64,000 bases of DNA from [Clostridium] celerecrescens 18A (GTDB taxonomy: Bacteria; Bacillota; Clostridia; Lachnospirales; Lachnospiraceae): contig NZ_PGET01000001.1 in assembly GCF_002797975.1 (NCBI RefSeq), positions 992,001 to 1,056,000 of the forward strand, written 5' to 3'. Positions 1 to 8,561 of this stretch are shown in pieces. The notes below the pieces were generated by a model. The model ran no database searches. It saw only the letters and a list, made by a program, of their open reading frames with translations, and was not told where the DNA came from. The position numbers and the translations under genes were made by a program. How positions within the stretch are numbered: position 1 is the stretch's first letter; each line of letters opens with the position of its first letter.

Positions 1-2
1 CT

Positions 3-1361
3 ACCGCCGGAGCAACGGTGATCGTAAACTGTTCTGCCAGCGATGAGACAACAGGTAAGGATATTTACCGGAGAAGCCTTATCACGGGACATTCTGCCAG
101 TCTGGTATGTGGTTTCATCTATGCCAACGCAGGAGAGGGTGAATCCACTCAGGATCTTGTATTCGGCGGCCAGAACCTCATAGCAGAAAATGGCTCTCTG
201 CTTGCAGAATCCAAACGTTTTGGAAATGAAACCATATACGGGGATATGGACTTGGAGAGGCTGATTCATGAAAGACGGCGGATGACAACCTTTCCCAAAG
301 CCGACCATACGAATTATACGGTGGTTTCTTTTAAAATGAAGAAAAAGGAACTGGACTTAAAGAGATCCATTGATCCAAGGCCCTTTGTCCCGGACAATGA
401 GAAGGAGAGGAACAGAAGATGTGAGGAAATTCTTTCCATACAGGCTATGGGCTTAAAAAAGAGGCTTGCCCATACTGGCTGTAAGCATGCGGTGATAGGA
501 ATATCCGGAGGCTTAGATTCCACCCTTGCCCTTCTTGTGACAGTCCGGGCCTTTGATATGCTGGAAATCACCAGAAATCAGATCCATGCGGTGACCATGC
601 CCTGTTTCGGAACAACGGACCGTACCTATCAGAATGCATGCACCCTGACCAAAACCCTTGGAGCTGAGCTTATAGAGGTGAATATCAGGGAAGCCGTAAG
701 CCTTCATTTCCGGGATATTGGACACAGGGAGGATGTTCACGATGTAACCTATGAAAACTCCCAGGCCAGGGAGAGGACCCAGGTGTTAATGGATATGGCA
801 AACAAGCTGAATGGAATGGTCATAGGAACGGGTGATATGTCTGAGTTAGCTCTAGGCTGGGCAACCTATAACGGCGACCATATGTCCATGTACGGAGTGA
901 ATTCATCGGTGCCGAAGACCCTGGTGCGCCATCTGGTACACTACTATGCGGATACCTGCGGGGAAGAGTCTTTAAGCGGTGTGCTTCTTGATGTTTTGGA
1001 CACGCCTGTTAGCCCGGAACTTCTTCCGCCTCAGGATGGAGAGATTGCCCAGAAGACAGAGGACCTGGTAGGCCCTTATGAGCTTCACGATTTCTTCCTG
1101 TACCAGATCTTAAGGTTTGGCTGCCGGCCGGAGAAGGTATACCGCATGGCGGTCTACGCCTTTACAGGTAATTATGAGAAGGAAGTCATTTTAAAATGGT
1201 TAAAGGTATTTTACCGCAGATTTTTCAGCCAGCAGTTTAAGCGTTCCTGCATGCCTGACGGACCCAAGGTAGGTTCTGTGGCAGTATCCCCAAGGGGAGA
1301 TTTACGCATGCCAAGTGATGCCGTAAGCCGCCTGTGGCTGGAAGAACTGGAAAATTTATAA
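3..1361 (+). CDS. nadE: Glutamine-dependent NAD+ synthase, 5'-truncated by the window edge
   Basis: This is the C-terminal part (about 450 residues) of a glutamine-hydrolysing NAD synthase, which amidates deamido-NAD+ using ATP and ammonia released from glutamine. The frame is open to the left edge and begins GATVIVNCSASDE, the segment just after the nitrilase-domain catalytic Cys, so that Cys and roughly the first 190 residues lie outside the window. The ATP-pyrophosphatase domain follows, with the P-loop GISGGLDSTLAL near position 500 and the GTGDMSELALGW motif near 830. The apparent GTG start at 18 is only an internal Val. The family is normally about 640 residues, so nothing is missing at the 3' end. 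The next gene starts 14 bp downstream and is probably co-transcribed. Confidence 0.95.
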   Translation, partial: TAGATVIVNCSASDETTGKDIYRRSLITGHSASLVCGFIYANAGEGESTQDLVFGGQNLIAENGSLLAESKRFGNETIYGDMDLERLIHERRRMTTFPKADHTNYTVVSFKMKKKELDLKRSIDPRPFVPDNEKERNRRCEEILSIQAMGLKKRLAHTGCKHAVIGISGGLDSTLALLVTVRAFDMLEITRNQIHAVTMPCFGTTDRTYQNACTLTKTLGAELIEVNIREAVSLHFRDIGHREDVHDVTYENSQARERTQVLMDMANKLNGMVIGTGDMSELALGWATYNGDHMSMYGVNSSVPKTLVRHLVHYYADTCGEESLSGVLLDVLDTPVSPELLPPQDGEIAQKTEDLVGPYELHDFFLYQILRFGCRPEKVYRMAVYAFTGNYEKEVILKWLKVFYRRFFSQQFKRSCMPDGPKVGSVAVSPRGDLRMPSDAVSRLWLEELENL

Positions 1362-1375
1362 AAGAGAGGTACGTT

Positions 1376-2155
1376 ATGATAACCAGCAGTGCCAATGCAA
1401 GGGTGAAACAGGTGATGAACCTGTCAAAGAAGGCCAAAGTCAGAAATTTAAACGGCCTCTTTGTAGCGGAAGGCCTTCGCATGTTTAAGGAAATTCCGGT
1501 GGACAGGATCGACAGCGTATTTGTATCGGAAGGTTTTTTAAAGGCTGAAGACCATAAAAGGCTTTTGTCAGAAGTGAAGTACGAGGTTGTTTCGGAGGAT
1601 GTGTTTAAGGTCATGTCAGATACCCAGACACCTCAGGGGATTTTAGCCATTGTCAGGCAGCATGCCTTTAAGGAAGAGGACTTGCTGGCTGCACCTGGCC
1701 CTTTGTTTCTGATGATTTTGGAAAACATTCAGGACCCGGGGAATCTTGGAACGATTCTCAGGGCCGGGGAAGGAGCTGGAATCACCGGTGTGCTCATGAG
1801 CGATACTACGGCGGACGTTTATAATCCAAAGGTAATCCGTTCCACCATGGGATCAGTTTTCCGCGTTCCATTTGTTTATACGAAAGACCTTACGGCCTCT
1901 TTAAAGGCCCTAAAAGCCGGCGGGGTCAGATTGTATGCGGCACATTTAAATGGCAGGAATAATTATGAAAAAGAGGATTATACTGTTGATACAGGCTTTT
2001 TAGTGGGAAATGAAGCAAACGGCCTGACAGATGAAACGGCAGCGCTGGCGGATGCTTATGTAAAGATCCCCATGAAAGGGAAGGTAGAATCCTTAAACGC
2101 GGCGGTTGCGGCCTCTGTATTGATGTTTGAGGCTGCCAGACAGCGGCGGATGTAA
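1376..2155 (+). CDS. TrmH/SpoU-family RNA 2'-O-methyltransferase
   Basis: 259-residue SPOUT-fold methyltransferase that would methylate a ribose 2'-OH of rRNA or tRNA using S-adenosylmethionine. The N-terminal part (about 1-95) resembles the SpoU substrate-binding domain. The C-terminal part carries the three SpoU motifs: NPGNLGTILRAGEGAG, LVGNEANGLTDE and IPMKGKVESLNAAVAAS, which form the knot and SAM site. I chose ATG 1376 because AGAGG lies just upstream; the frame is open 14 codons further but that extension overlaps nadE and has no ribosome site. The exact target (23S rRNA is likely by analogy with RlmB/YsgA types) cannot be read from sequence. Confidence 0.9.
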   Translation: MITSSANARVKQVMNLSKKAKVRNLNGLFVAEGLRMFKEIPVDRIDSVFVSEGFLKAEDHKRLLSEVKYEVVSEDVFKVMSDTQTPQGILAIVRQHAFKEEDLLAAPGPLFLMILENIQDPGNLGTILRAGEGAGITGVLMSDTTADVYNPKVIRSTMGSVFRVPFVYTKDLTASLKALKAGGVRLYAAHLNGRNNYEKEDYTVDTGFLVGNEANGLTDETAALADAYVKIPMKGKVESLNAAVAASVLMFEAARQRRM

Positions 2156-2192
2156 CTGTCAGAAAATTGTAAGGCTTTTTACTGCAGAAATA

Positions 2193-2221
2193 TTGAGAAA
2201 TATTGGAACATATAGTATGAT
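2193..2221 (+). promoter_or_regulatory. Predicted SigA promoter for nfeD-SPFH
   Basis: TTGAGA (2193-2198), 17-bp spacer, TATGAT (2216-2221). It lies in the 216-bp gap between the methyltransferase and nfeD. The upstream flank GCAGAAATAT (2184-2193) is also present at the rpoD promoter. The rest of the leader holds a small hairpin formed by TGCCA and TGGCA near 2328-2355. Confidence 0.6.
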
Positions 2222-2371
2222 AGAAGTAGTTCAGCCATATTGAGACATGTGCCCTTCGTAAATATGTTCTTTCCGACAAATTATGAATGGCGTGGCTAAA
2301 CGATAACGCATGTCCACAGATAGATTTGCCAGGCAGCTTTGCCTACAATGGCAGGGAAGGGGAATGATAAG

Positions 2372-2812
2372 ATGGCAGCAGTCTATTGGCTTATTGTATT
2401 TGTAGTGCTTCTTGGAACTGAAGCGGTAACCATGGCCTTAACGACCGTTTGGTTTGCGGGAGGAGCATTGGTTGCATTTGTGCTGGCGCTGTTTGGGGTA
2501 AATACCCAGGTGCAGCTGGCGGTATTTGTAATTGTATCATTTGTTCTTCTTTTCTTTACCAGGCCTTTTGCTTTAAAGTATGTAAACCGGAACACGGTAA
2601 AGACCAATTGGGAAAGTCTCATTGGAAAAAAAGCCAGGGTTACGGTTGAGATTAACAATGCGGAGAGCAAAGGTGCAGCGATCCTAAACGGCCAGGAGTG
2701 GACGGCCAGGGCGTTGGAGGACGACAAAGTATATCCCGTTGATGCTATGGTGGAAGTAAAGGAAATAAGAGGCGTAAAATTAATTGTGAGTATGGAACAG
2801 GAGGAATTATAA
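2372..2812 (+). CDS. NfeD-like membrane protein
   Basis: 146-residue short-form NfeD protein. Two or three hydrophobic segments (about residues 4-70) are followed by a soluble beta-rich C-terminal domain (about 80-146) ending in KLIVSM, as in the NfeD OB-fold. Short NfeD proteins pair with SPFH proteins and are thought to act with them in membrane microdomains, and the next gene, 1 bp away, is exactly such a partner. ATG 2372 is preferred because GGGAAGGGG lies upstream; an in-frame ATG at 2339 has no ribosome site. The molecular role of the family is still loosely defined. Confidence 0.85.
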   Translation: MAAVYWLIVFVVLLGTEAVTMALTTVWFAGGALVAFVLALFGVNTQVQLAVFVIVSFVLLFFTRPFALKYVNRNTVKTNWESLIGKKARVTVEINNAESKGAAILNGQEWTARALEDDKVYPVDAMVEVKEIRGVKLIVSMEQEEL

Positions 2813-2813
2813 T

Positions 2814-3752
2814 ATGGGACCAGTTGGATTTACAGCAGTTATTATTATATTGATTGTTATTCTTGCGTTATTGTCATCCTGTATCAGGATCGTTCCCCAG
2901 GCGCAGGCCCTGGTTGTAGAGCGTTTGGGCGCTTTCCTGGAAACATGGTCCGTAGGCGTTCATATTAAGATGCCTATTCTTGACCGGGTGGCCAAAAGAG
3001 TAAATTTAAAAGAGCAGGTGGCAGATTTCCCGCCTCAGCCGGTTATCACCAAGGATAACGTTACCATGAGAATTGATACGGTAGTATTTTTCCAGATCAC
3101 AGACCCGAAGCTTTATGCATACGGCGTTGAGAATCCCATCATGGCCATTGAAAATCTGACGGCTACGACCCTTCGTAATATCATTGGTGACCTGGAACTG
3201 GATCAGACGTTAACCTCAAGAGAGACGATCAATGCAAAGATGAGAGAAACCCTTGATATTGCCACAGACCCATGGGGAATTAAGGTAAACCGTGTGGAAC
3301 TTAAAAATATCATGCCTCCGGCAGCGATTCAGGATGCCATGGAGAAACAGATGAAGGCAGAGCGGGAACGCCGTGAAGCCATCTTAAGGGCGGAAGGAGA
3401 GAAGAAATCCACCGTTCTTGTAGCGGAAGGAAAGAAAGAATCCGCTATTCTTGATGCGGAAGCTGAAAAGCAGGCTGCGATCCTTCGTGCAGAAGCAGAG
3501 AAGGAGAAGAGAATCCGTGAGTCAGAAGGCCAGGCGGAGGCAATCCTTAAGATCCAGCAGGCAAATGCTGATGGAATCCGTATGATCAAGGCTGCCGGTG
3601 CGGATCAGGCAGTTTTAGTCCTTAAGAGCCTGGAGGCATTTAAGACGATTGCGGACGGTAAGGCGACCAAGATCATTATCCCTTCTGAGATTCAGGGCCT
3701 GGCTGGGCTGGTTTCTTCCATTACGGAGATTCCAAAGAATCCGGTGGAATAG
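2814..3752 (+). CDS. SPFH/Band 7 (stomatin-like) membrane protein
   Basis: 312-residue stomatin/prohibitin-type protein. An N-terminal membrane anchor (about residues 5-25) is followed by the Band 7 domain (about 25-190, including LVVERLGAFLETW and ITKDNVTMRIDTVVFFQ) and then a long Ala/Glu/Lys-rich coiled coil (about 170-250, with repeated EAEKQAAILRAEAEKE-like heptads). Such proteins oligomerise into rings or patches in the membrane and scaffold lipid domains or proteases. The coupling to nfeD, with RBS AGGAGG inside the nfeD stop region, is the classic operon arrangement. Which client it organises here is unknown. Confidence 0.93.
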   Translation: MGPVGFTAVIIILIVILALLSSCIRIVPQAQALVVERLGAFLETWSVGVHIKMPILDRVAKRVNLKEQVADFPPQPVITKDNVTMRIDTVVFFQITDPKLYAYGVENPIMAIENLTATTLRNIIGDLELDQTLTSRETINAKMRETLDIATDPWGIKVNRVELKNIMPPAAIQDAMEKQMKAERERREAILRAEGEKKSTVLVAEGKKESAILDAEAEKQAAILRAEAEKEKRIRESEGQAEAILKIQQANADGIRMIKAAGADQAVLVLKSLEAFKTIADGKATKIIIPSEIQGLAGLVSSITEIPKNPVE

Positions 3753-3777
3753 TTATTATACTTCCATTTAAACACAC

Positions 3778-3813
3778 CGCAGCAGGGGGCAGATGCCCTC
3801 TTGCTGCGTTTTT
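3778..3813 (+). terminator. Rho-independent terminator after the SPFH gene
   Basis: CGCAGCA pairs with TGCTGCG, with an inner GGGGC/GCCC stem and AGAT loop, followed by a TTTTT run. It closes the nfeD-SPFH unit. Confidence 0.8.
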
Positions 3814-3831
3814 AGCATAATTTCTCTGATT

Positions 3832-3872
3832 CTGCCCATGCTTGTTGGGCATAGAGGTATACCCGCAGGTGT
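3832..3872 (-). repeat. Inverted copy of intergenic repeat family 1
   Basis: Read on the - strand this is ACACCTGCGGGTATACC, followed by TCTATGCCCAACAAGCATG and GGCAG. It matches the unit at 53301-53352 at most positions (CGGGTATACCT, TATGCCCAA, AAGCATGGGCA). It lies between the terminator at 3778 and the ribosome site of the patatin gene. Every other copy found here runs in the direction of its downstream gene; this one runs against it, which argues against a purely gene-linked cis-regulatory origin. Confidence 0.75.
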
Positions 3873-3898
3873 TTCCTTATAGTGTGAAAGGAGGGCTT

Positions 3899-5065
3899 AT
3901 GGAACTGAAACTGGATTTAAGCAGAGCGTATGGACTGGTGCTTGAAGGCGGAGGAGCCAAGGGAGCTTACCAGATCGGTGCCTGGAAGGCTCTGAGGGAA
4001 GAAGGAGTAAAGATAAGGGGAGTTGCAGGTGTTTCCGTTGGCTCCTTAAACGGTGCTCTTATTTGCATGGATGATCTGGAACGGGCGGAAGAGATATGGA
4101 AGAACATTGAGTACTCTCATGTTATGTCGGTAAACGATGAGACCATAAAGGCGTTAAAGGAAAAGGATTTCAAGTCCTTAAATCTACAGGAGCTGATAAG
4201 CAGCGGACTGCAGATCGTAAAGGATGGCGGATTTGATATCACACCTCTGAAAAATCTCATTGAGGAAGTGGTGGGAGATGAGGAAAAGCTCAGAAATTCT
4301 GACAGGGAACTTTATACCGTAACGTATTCGGTTTCAGACAGGAAGGAAATAGCCGAGGATATTATAAAAAGCGATGCAGGATCCATCAAGGATATGCTGC
4401 TGGCCAGCGCTTACTTCCTGGCTTTTAAAAATGAAAAGCTGGGCGGAAAACGGTATATGGATGGCGGAGGAGTCAACAATGTCCCCATTAATGTTCTTAT
4501 TGATCATGGGTATGAGGACATCATTGTGATCCGCATCTATGGTCTGGGGTTTGACAAAGAAAGGGTGACTGAGATACCGGAGGGGATCCGTGTGTATCAC
4601 ATTGCTCCCAGACAGGACCTTGGGGGAATCCTGGAGTTTGATAAAAAGCAGACGAGAAAAAATATGACTTTGGGATATTTTGATGCAAAAAGGTTCTTAT
4701 ATGGACTTTGCGGGCGTATTTATTATATTGATGCACCAAATACGGAACCCTACTATTTTGATAAGATGATGTCGGAAGTGGAACTTTTTAAAATATATAT
4801 GCAGGATACACTTAATGAGGAAGGAATGGCTGCTCTGACGGGGTACCGTGCCTTTACGGAAACGTTATTCCCCAGGCTGGCTGTGGAATTTAAGCTGAAG
4901 GAGGACTGGGATTACAAGGATATGTACTTAGGCCTGTTGGAAGATCTGGCAAAACGTTTGAAGGTCAAACGATTTCAGATTTATACGGTAGATCAGCTGA
5001 TGGAGGAGATCAGAAAGAAACTCCGGTCCCTTGACAAGGTGAAACCGCAGCAGCAGGGGATATAG
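3899..5065 (+). CDS. Patatin-like phospholipase
   Basis: 388-residue serine lipase of the patatin family (Ser-Asp dyad). The oxyanion-hole loop GGGAKGAYQIG is at residues 17-27, the nucleophile is Ser46 in GVSVG, and the catalytic Asp is at about 188 in MDGGGVNNVP. The C-terminal 180 residues contain no motif I recognise and may set specificity or membrane binding. It probably hydrolyses acyl esters of membrane lipids from the cytoplasmic side, since no signal peptide is seen. ATG 3899 sits 4 bp after AAAGGAGGG; an upstream TTG in frame would run through the inverted repeat and has no ribosome site. It is a single-gene unit between two intergenic signals. Confidence 0.9.
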   Translation: MELKLDLSRAYGLVLEGGGAKGAYQIGAWKALREEGVKIRGVAGVSVGSLNGALICMDDLERAEEIWKNIEYSHVMSVNDETIKALKEKDFKSLNLQELISSGLQIVKDGGFDITPLKNLIEEVVGDEEKLRNSDRELYTVTYSVSDRKEIAEDIIKSDAGSIKDMLLASAYFLAFKNEKLGGKRYMDGGGVNNVPINVLIDHGYEDIIVIRIYGLGFDKERVTEIPEGIRVYHIAPRQDLGGILEFDKKQTRKNMTLGYFDAKRFLYGLCGRIYYIDAPNTEPYYFDKMMSEVELFKIYMQDTLNEEGMAALTGYRAFTETLFPRLAVEFKLKEDWDYKDMYLGLLEDLAKRLKVKRFQIYTVDQLMEEIRKKLRSLDKVKPQQQGI

Positions 5066-5161
5066 TCTGAAAGAAAAACACCTTTCCCCCCCTTTTTGTG
5101 AATTGACCGGGGATACAGTTATATATCCTTAATGCATTAATATACAAAAATAAAAAAAGTA

Positions 5162-5190
5162 TTGCATAACTATGCGGGATACTCTATAAT
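5162..5190 (+). promoter_or_regulatory. Predicted SigA promoter for argF
   Basis: TTGCAT (5162-5167), 17-bp spacer, TATAAT (5185-5190), giving a start near 5197 and a leader of about 30 nt. The 164-bp gap is very AT-rich. Confidence 0.75.
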
Positions 5191-5209
5191 AATGTATAAA
5201 AATACAAAT
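5191..5209 (+). promoter_or_regulatory. ArgR/AhrC-type ARG box overlapping the argF start site
   Basis: AATGTATAAAAATACAAAT agrees closely with the Bacillus ARG box pattern CATGAATAAAAATNCAANT. It begins immediately after the -10 box, where a bound hexameric arginine repressor would block initiation. A looser half-match (TTAATATACAAAAATA) lies upstream near 5136-5151 and could be a second site. Arginine-dependent repression of argF is inferred from this; no argR gene is in the window. Confidence 0.6.
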
Positions 5210-5229
5210 AGAAAAGCGGAGGATGCAAT

Positions 5230-6165
5230 ATGAATTTAAAAGGAAGAAATTTTATCACATTAAAAGATTATTCACCGGAAGAAATTGGGTACCTGCTGGA
5301 CTTAGCAGCTGATTTAAAAGCCAAGAAAAAACAGGGGATTACGGGTAACTCCCTGAAGGGTAAAAACATCGCTCTTATTTTTGAAAAGCCGTCAACCCGC
5401 ACCAGATGTTCTTTTGTGGTCGCTGCGGTTGATGAAGGAGCACATCCGGAATATTTAGGAAAAGATGATATTCAGCTTGGACATAAGGAAAGTGTGGAAG
5501 ATACGGCAAGAGTTTTGGGAAGAGTATTTGACGGAATCGAATTCCGTGGATTTAAACATAAGACCGTGGAAGATCTGGCTGAATATGCAGGCGTTCCGGT
5601 GTGGAACGGGCTGACTGATGATTATCATCCAACACAGATTCTGGCAGATCTTCTCACGATGAAAGAACATTTCGGATATTTAAAGGGACTCCGTTTCGTA
5701 TACGCAGGGGATGGACGCAATAATATGGCTAACAGCCTGATGATCGGCATGAGCAAGATGGGCGTTCATTTTACCATTCTGGCTCCTAAGAGCCTCTGGC
5801 CTAAGGGGGAGCTGGTGGAATTATGCCAGGATTATGCCGCGGAAAGCGGAAGTACCATCACTCTGACAGAGGATACGGATGAAGTTAAGGATGCAGATAC
5901 CATTTATACTGACGTATGGTGCTCCATGGGTGAAGAGGACAAGGCTGCCCAGCGTATTGCACTTTTAAAGCCATATCAGGTGAATAAGGATCTGATGGAA
6001 AAAACAGGGAAAGACACTACCATATTTATGCACTGCCTGCCGGCTGTCAAAGGAAATGAAGTAACAGAGGAGGTCTTTGAATCCGGCGCATCTGTGGTAT
6101 TTGATGAAGCAGAAAACAGAATGCACACCATTAAGGCGGTAATGGTGGCAACGTTAGGAGAGTAG
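5230..6165 (+). CDS. argF: Ornithine carbamoyltransferase
   Basis: 311-residue transferase that makes citrulline from ornithine and carbamoyl phosphate, in arginine biosynthesis. The carbamoyl-phosphate loop STRTR is at residues 55-59, HPTQ is at 133-136, DVWCSMGEE is the ornithine-side SMG loop, and HCLPA starts at 268. Length is typical. The start is ATG 5230 with GCGGAGG just upstream. An ARG box at the promoter favours an anabolic, arginine-repressed role rather than the arginine deiminase pathway, and no arcA or arcC is nearby. A run of small and biotin/DNA-repair genes follows with short gaps, so read-through transcription is likely. Confidence 0.95.
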   Translation: MNLKGRNFITLKDYSPEEIGYLLDLAADLKAKKKQGITGNSLKGKNIALIFEKPSTRTRCSFVVAAVDEGAHPEYLGKDDIQLGHKESVEDTARVLGRVFDGIEFRGFKHKTVEDLAEYAGVPVWNGLTDDYHPTQILADLLTMKEHFGYLKGLRFVYAGDGRNNMANSLMIGMSKMGVHFTILAPKSLWPKGELVELCQDYAAESGSTITLTEDTDEVKDADTIYTDVWCSMGEEDKAAQRIALLKPYQVNKDLMEKTGKDTTIFMHCLPAVKGNEVTEEVFESGASVVFDEAENRMHTIKAVMVATLGE

Positions 6166-6168
6166 AAC

Positions 6169-6477
6169 ATGTATATACAAGAACGAGGAAGAAGCCTAAG
6201 AAACGCTTCCATGATTGTGGATGTCCTCCATATTGTAGTAGGAATCCTGATTGTAACATTGGCTGTTATATCATTTTTAAATCCGGAAGATCATATGTTT
6301 CTTTTCCCGGCAATATTTTTTCTGGCCGGCATGCTAAACCTGGTCAATGGGATTTATAAAATAAGACTTAGTGGCAGAGAGAAAAAGAAGAAGGCGGCCG
6401 GCATTGCTGTCCTCATGTTCGGATTTCTTCTTATCGCCCTTACGGTAATCAGTGCGGTCAGTATCTGGTGGAGGTGA
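6169..6477 (+). CDS. Small integral membrane protein of unknown function
   Basis: 102 residues with three predicted membrane helices (about 18-38, 45-63 and 78-98) separated by a short Asn-Pro loop and by a basic stretch SGREKKKKAA that should face the cytoplasm. I do not recognise a family. It starts 3 bp after argF with GGAGAG upstream and its stop lies just before the birA start, so it is read as part of the argF-birA-mutY run. Confidence 0.7.
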   Translation: MYIQERGRSLRNASMIVDVLHIVVGILIVTLAVISFLNPEDHMFLFPAIFFLAGMLNLVNGIYKIRLSGREKKKKAAGIAVLMFGFLLIALTVISAVSIWWR

Positions 6478-6482
6478 TATCA

Positions 6483-7460
6483 ATGAAAGCTGAGATTCTT
6501 AAGCTGCTTAAGGAAAGTGACGGTTACTTATCCGGGCAGGAGCTGTGCGGCCGCTTTGGGGTTTCCAGGACGGCTATTTGGAAAGCCATCCGCCAGCTTG
6601 AAGAAGAGGGATATCAAATTGAGGCGGTTCGAAATAAAGGGTATCATTTCATCGGTTCTTGTGATATAATGACGAAAACAGAGATAGAAAGCTGTATGAA
6701 AGGGAGATTTGGCCGGGAGGTGGAATACCACAAGGTCATAGATTCCACCAACATAAGGGCCAGGCGTCTGGCAGAGGAAGGGGCTTCCTGCGGAACCCTT
6801 GTTGTGTCTGACAGCCAGAGTGCAGGGCGGGGCAGAAGAGGGCGCGCCTGGGTGTCCCCGTCCGGGAAGAACATATTTATGAGCCTGATCTTAAGGCCGG
6901 ACATTCTTCCAGCTTCCGCTTCCATGATTACACTGGTAGCCGCCCTGGCGGTCTATGACGGGATAAGGAACGTTACGGGCCTTGATGCCGGCATTAAGTG
7001 GCCGAATGATATTGTGGCAAATGGGAAAAAGCTATGCGGCATTTTGACAGAAATGAGCGCCGAACTGGAAGGAATCCATTATATCGTAGTGGGGATCGGA
7101 ATCAACGTCAATATGGAGGGATTTCCGGAAGAAGTAAGTCAGATGGCCACCTCCCTGCTTCTGGAAACAGGAGAAAAGGTGAGAAGAAGCAGGTTGGTTG
7201 CCGCCATTATGGAGGCATTTGAACAATATTATGAAGAATTTATCAGCCAGGGTGATTTATCCGGGCTGATAAGTGTCTATAATAAGCATATGGTCAATAC
7301 GGGAAAGGAAGTAAGAATTCTGGACAGATCAGGTGAATATACCGGCTTGGCCCTGGGAATTAATGAAAAGGGAGAGCTTCTTGTGGAAGTACAGCCGGGA
7401 GAGGTAAAACATGTAATCTCCGGAGAGGTATCTGTCCGGGGAATCTATGGATATGTGTAA
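6483..7460 (+). CDS. birA: Bifunctional biotin-[acetyl-CoA-carboxylase] ligase / biotin repressor
   Basis: 325-residue BirA with an N-terminal winged helix (about 1-60, SGQELCGRFGVSRTAIWKAI) followed by the ligase domain. GRGRRGRAWVSP is the biotinyl-AMP loop and KWPNDIVANGKKLCGILTE the core. It attaches biotin to the carboxylase carrier protein and, having the helix-turn-helix, can also repress biotin genes. ATG 6483 follows GGAGGTGAT; the frame is open five codons upstream but those overlap the ribosome site. The stop codon overlaps the mutY start (TAATG). Confidence 0.94.
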   Translation: MKAEILKLLKESDGYLSGQELCGRFGVSRTAIWKAIRQLEEEGYQIEAVRNKGYHFIGSCDIMTKTEIESCMKGRFGREVEYHKVIDSTNIRARRLAEEGASCGTLVVSDSQSAGRGRRGRAWVSPSGKNIFMSLILRPDILPASASMITLVAALAVYDGIRNVTGLDAGIKWPNDIVANGKKLCGILTEMSAELEGIHYIVVGIGINVNMEGFPEEVSQMATSLLLETGEKVRRSRLVAAIMEAFEQYYEEFISQGDLSGLISVYNKHMVNTGKEVRILDRSGEYTGLALGINEKGELLVEVQPGEVKHVISGEVSVRGIYGYV

Positions 7461-8557
7461 TGAAGAACCATTCGCTTTATGATCAATTACAGGTTTTAGA
7501 ACCCCAGGAAAAAGAATTGGGCACCAGGGAGCGTTTAAAAGCCATGGAACGCCCGCTTTTGTCCTGGTACCTGGAGAATGCCAGGGCCCTTCCTTGGAGG
7601 GACAAGCCGGAACCATACCGGGTATGGATATCGGAAATCATGCTGCAACAGACCAGAGTAGAAGCTGTAAAACCTTATTTTGAGCGTTTTATGGAGGCCT
7701 TACCAGGAATCAATGATCTGGCGGCAGTGCCGGAGGACCGGCTGCTGAAACTCTGGGAAGGGCTTGGCTATTACAGCAGGGCTAAAAATCTAAAGAAAAC
7801 AGCGGAGCTTCTTGTAGAGCAGTATGGCGGAGAGCTTCCGGCATCCTACGAGGAGCTTAAAAAGCTTCCGGGGATCGGGTCTTATACCGCAGGTGCAATT
7901 GCGTCCATCGCTTATGGCATCCCGGTCCCGGCGGTTGACGGCAATGTCTTACGGGTGGTTTCCAGAGTAACAGGCAGCAGAGAAGACATATTAAAGCAGG
8001 CAGTCAAAAGCCGTATGCAAGAGGAATTAAAGGCGGTAATGCCAGAACAGGAAGCCAGTTCTTATAATCAGGGCCTCATTGAAATCGGAGCGATTGTCTG
8101 CGTGCCAAACGGTTCGCCCCTGTGCAGCCAATGTCCTCTGGCCTCCATCTGCATTGCCAGGATCAAGGGCCTTACCGGTGAGATACCGGTGAAAACGCCT
8201 AAAAAGGCCCGCAGGGCGGAGGATAAGACAGTCATGCTCCTTTGGCTGGAAGGACGGGTTGCCATCCGTAAACGGGATGATACAGGGCTTCTGGCTTCTC
8301 TTTATGAGTTCCCCAATGTTGAGGGACACTTAGAAGAGGAAGCGCTGCTTGCCAGGCTGGGAATAGAGGAGGCCAAAATAACGCCTCTTCCTGCAGCAAA
8401 GCATGTGTTCAGCCATGTGGAATGGCATATGATAGGATTTCGGATTGAACTTGGAGAACGGCCCAATGGAGATTTTTTATGGGTTACTGCGGAAGATTTA
8501 GAAAAAACATATTCCCTGCCAGGTGCATTTAAGACGTATACAAAATTGATCAGGTGA
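7460..8557 (+). CDS. mutY: A/G-specific adenine DNA glycosylase
   Basis: 365-residue base-excision repair enzyme that removes adenine mispaired with 8-oxoguanine. It shows the helix-hairpin-helix LPGIGSYTAGAI, the catalytic Asp in PAVDGNVLRVVSR, and the 4Fe-4S ligands C-X6-C-X2-C-X5-C in CVPNGSPLCSQCPLASIC. The C-terminal 130 residues are the NUDIX-like 8-oxoG recognition domain (LLASLYEFPN). ATG 7460 overlaps the birA stop, but its ribosome site is poor; an internal ATG at about 7544 (MERPLLSWY) fits the conserved family start better and would remove 28 residues. Confidence 0.93.
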   Translation: MKNHSLYDQLQVLEPQEKELGTRERLKAMERPLLSWYLENARALPWRDKPEPYRVWISEIMLQQTRVEAVKPYFERFMEALPGINDLAAVPEDRLLKLWEGLGYYSRAKNLKKTAELLVEQYGGELPASYEELKKLPGIGSYTAGAIASIAYGIPVPAVDGNVLRVVSRVTGSREDILKQAVKSRMQEELKAVMPEQEASSYNQGLIEIGAIVCVPNGSPLCSQCPLASICIARIKGLTGEIPVKTPKKARRAEDKTVMLLWLEGRVAIRKRDDTGLLASLYEFPNVEGHLEEEALLARLGIEEAKITPLPAAKHVFSHVEWHMIGFRIELGERPNGDFLWVTAEDLEKTYSLPGAFKTYTKLIR

Positions 8558-8561
8558 TATA

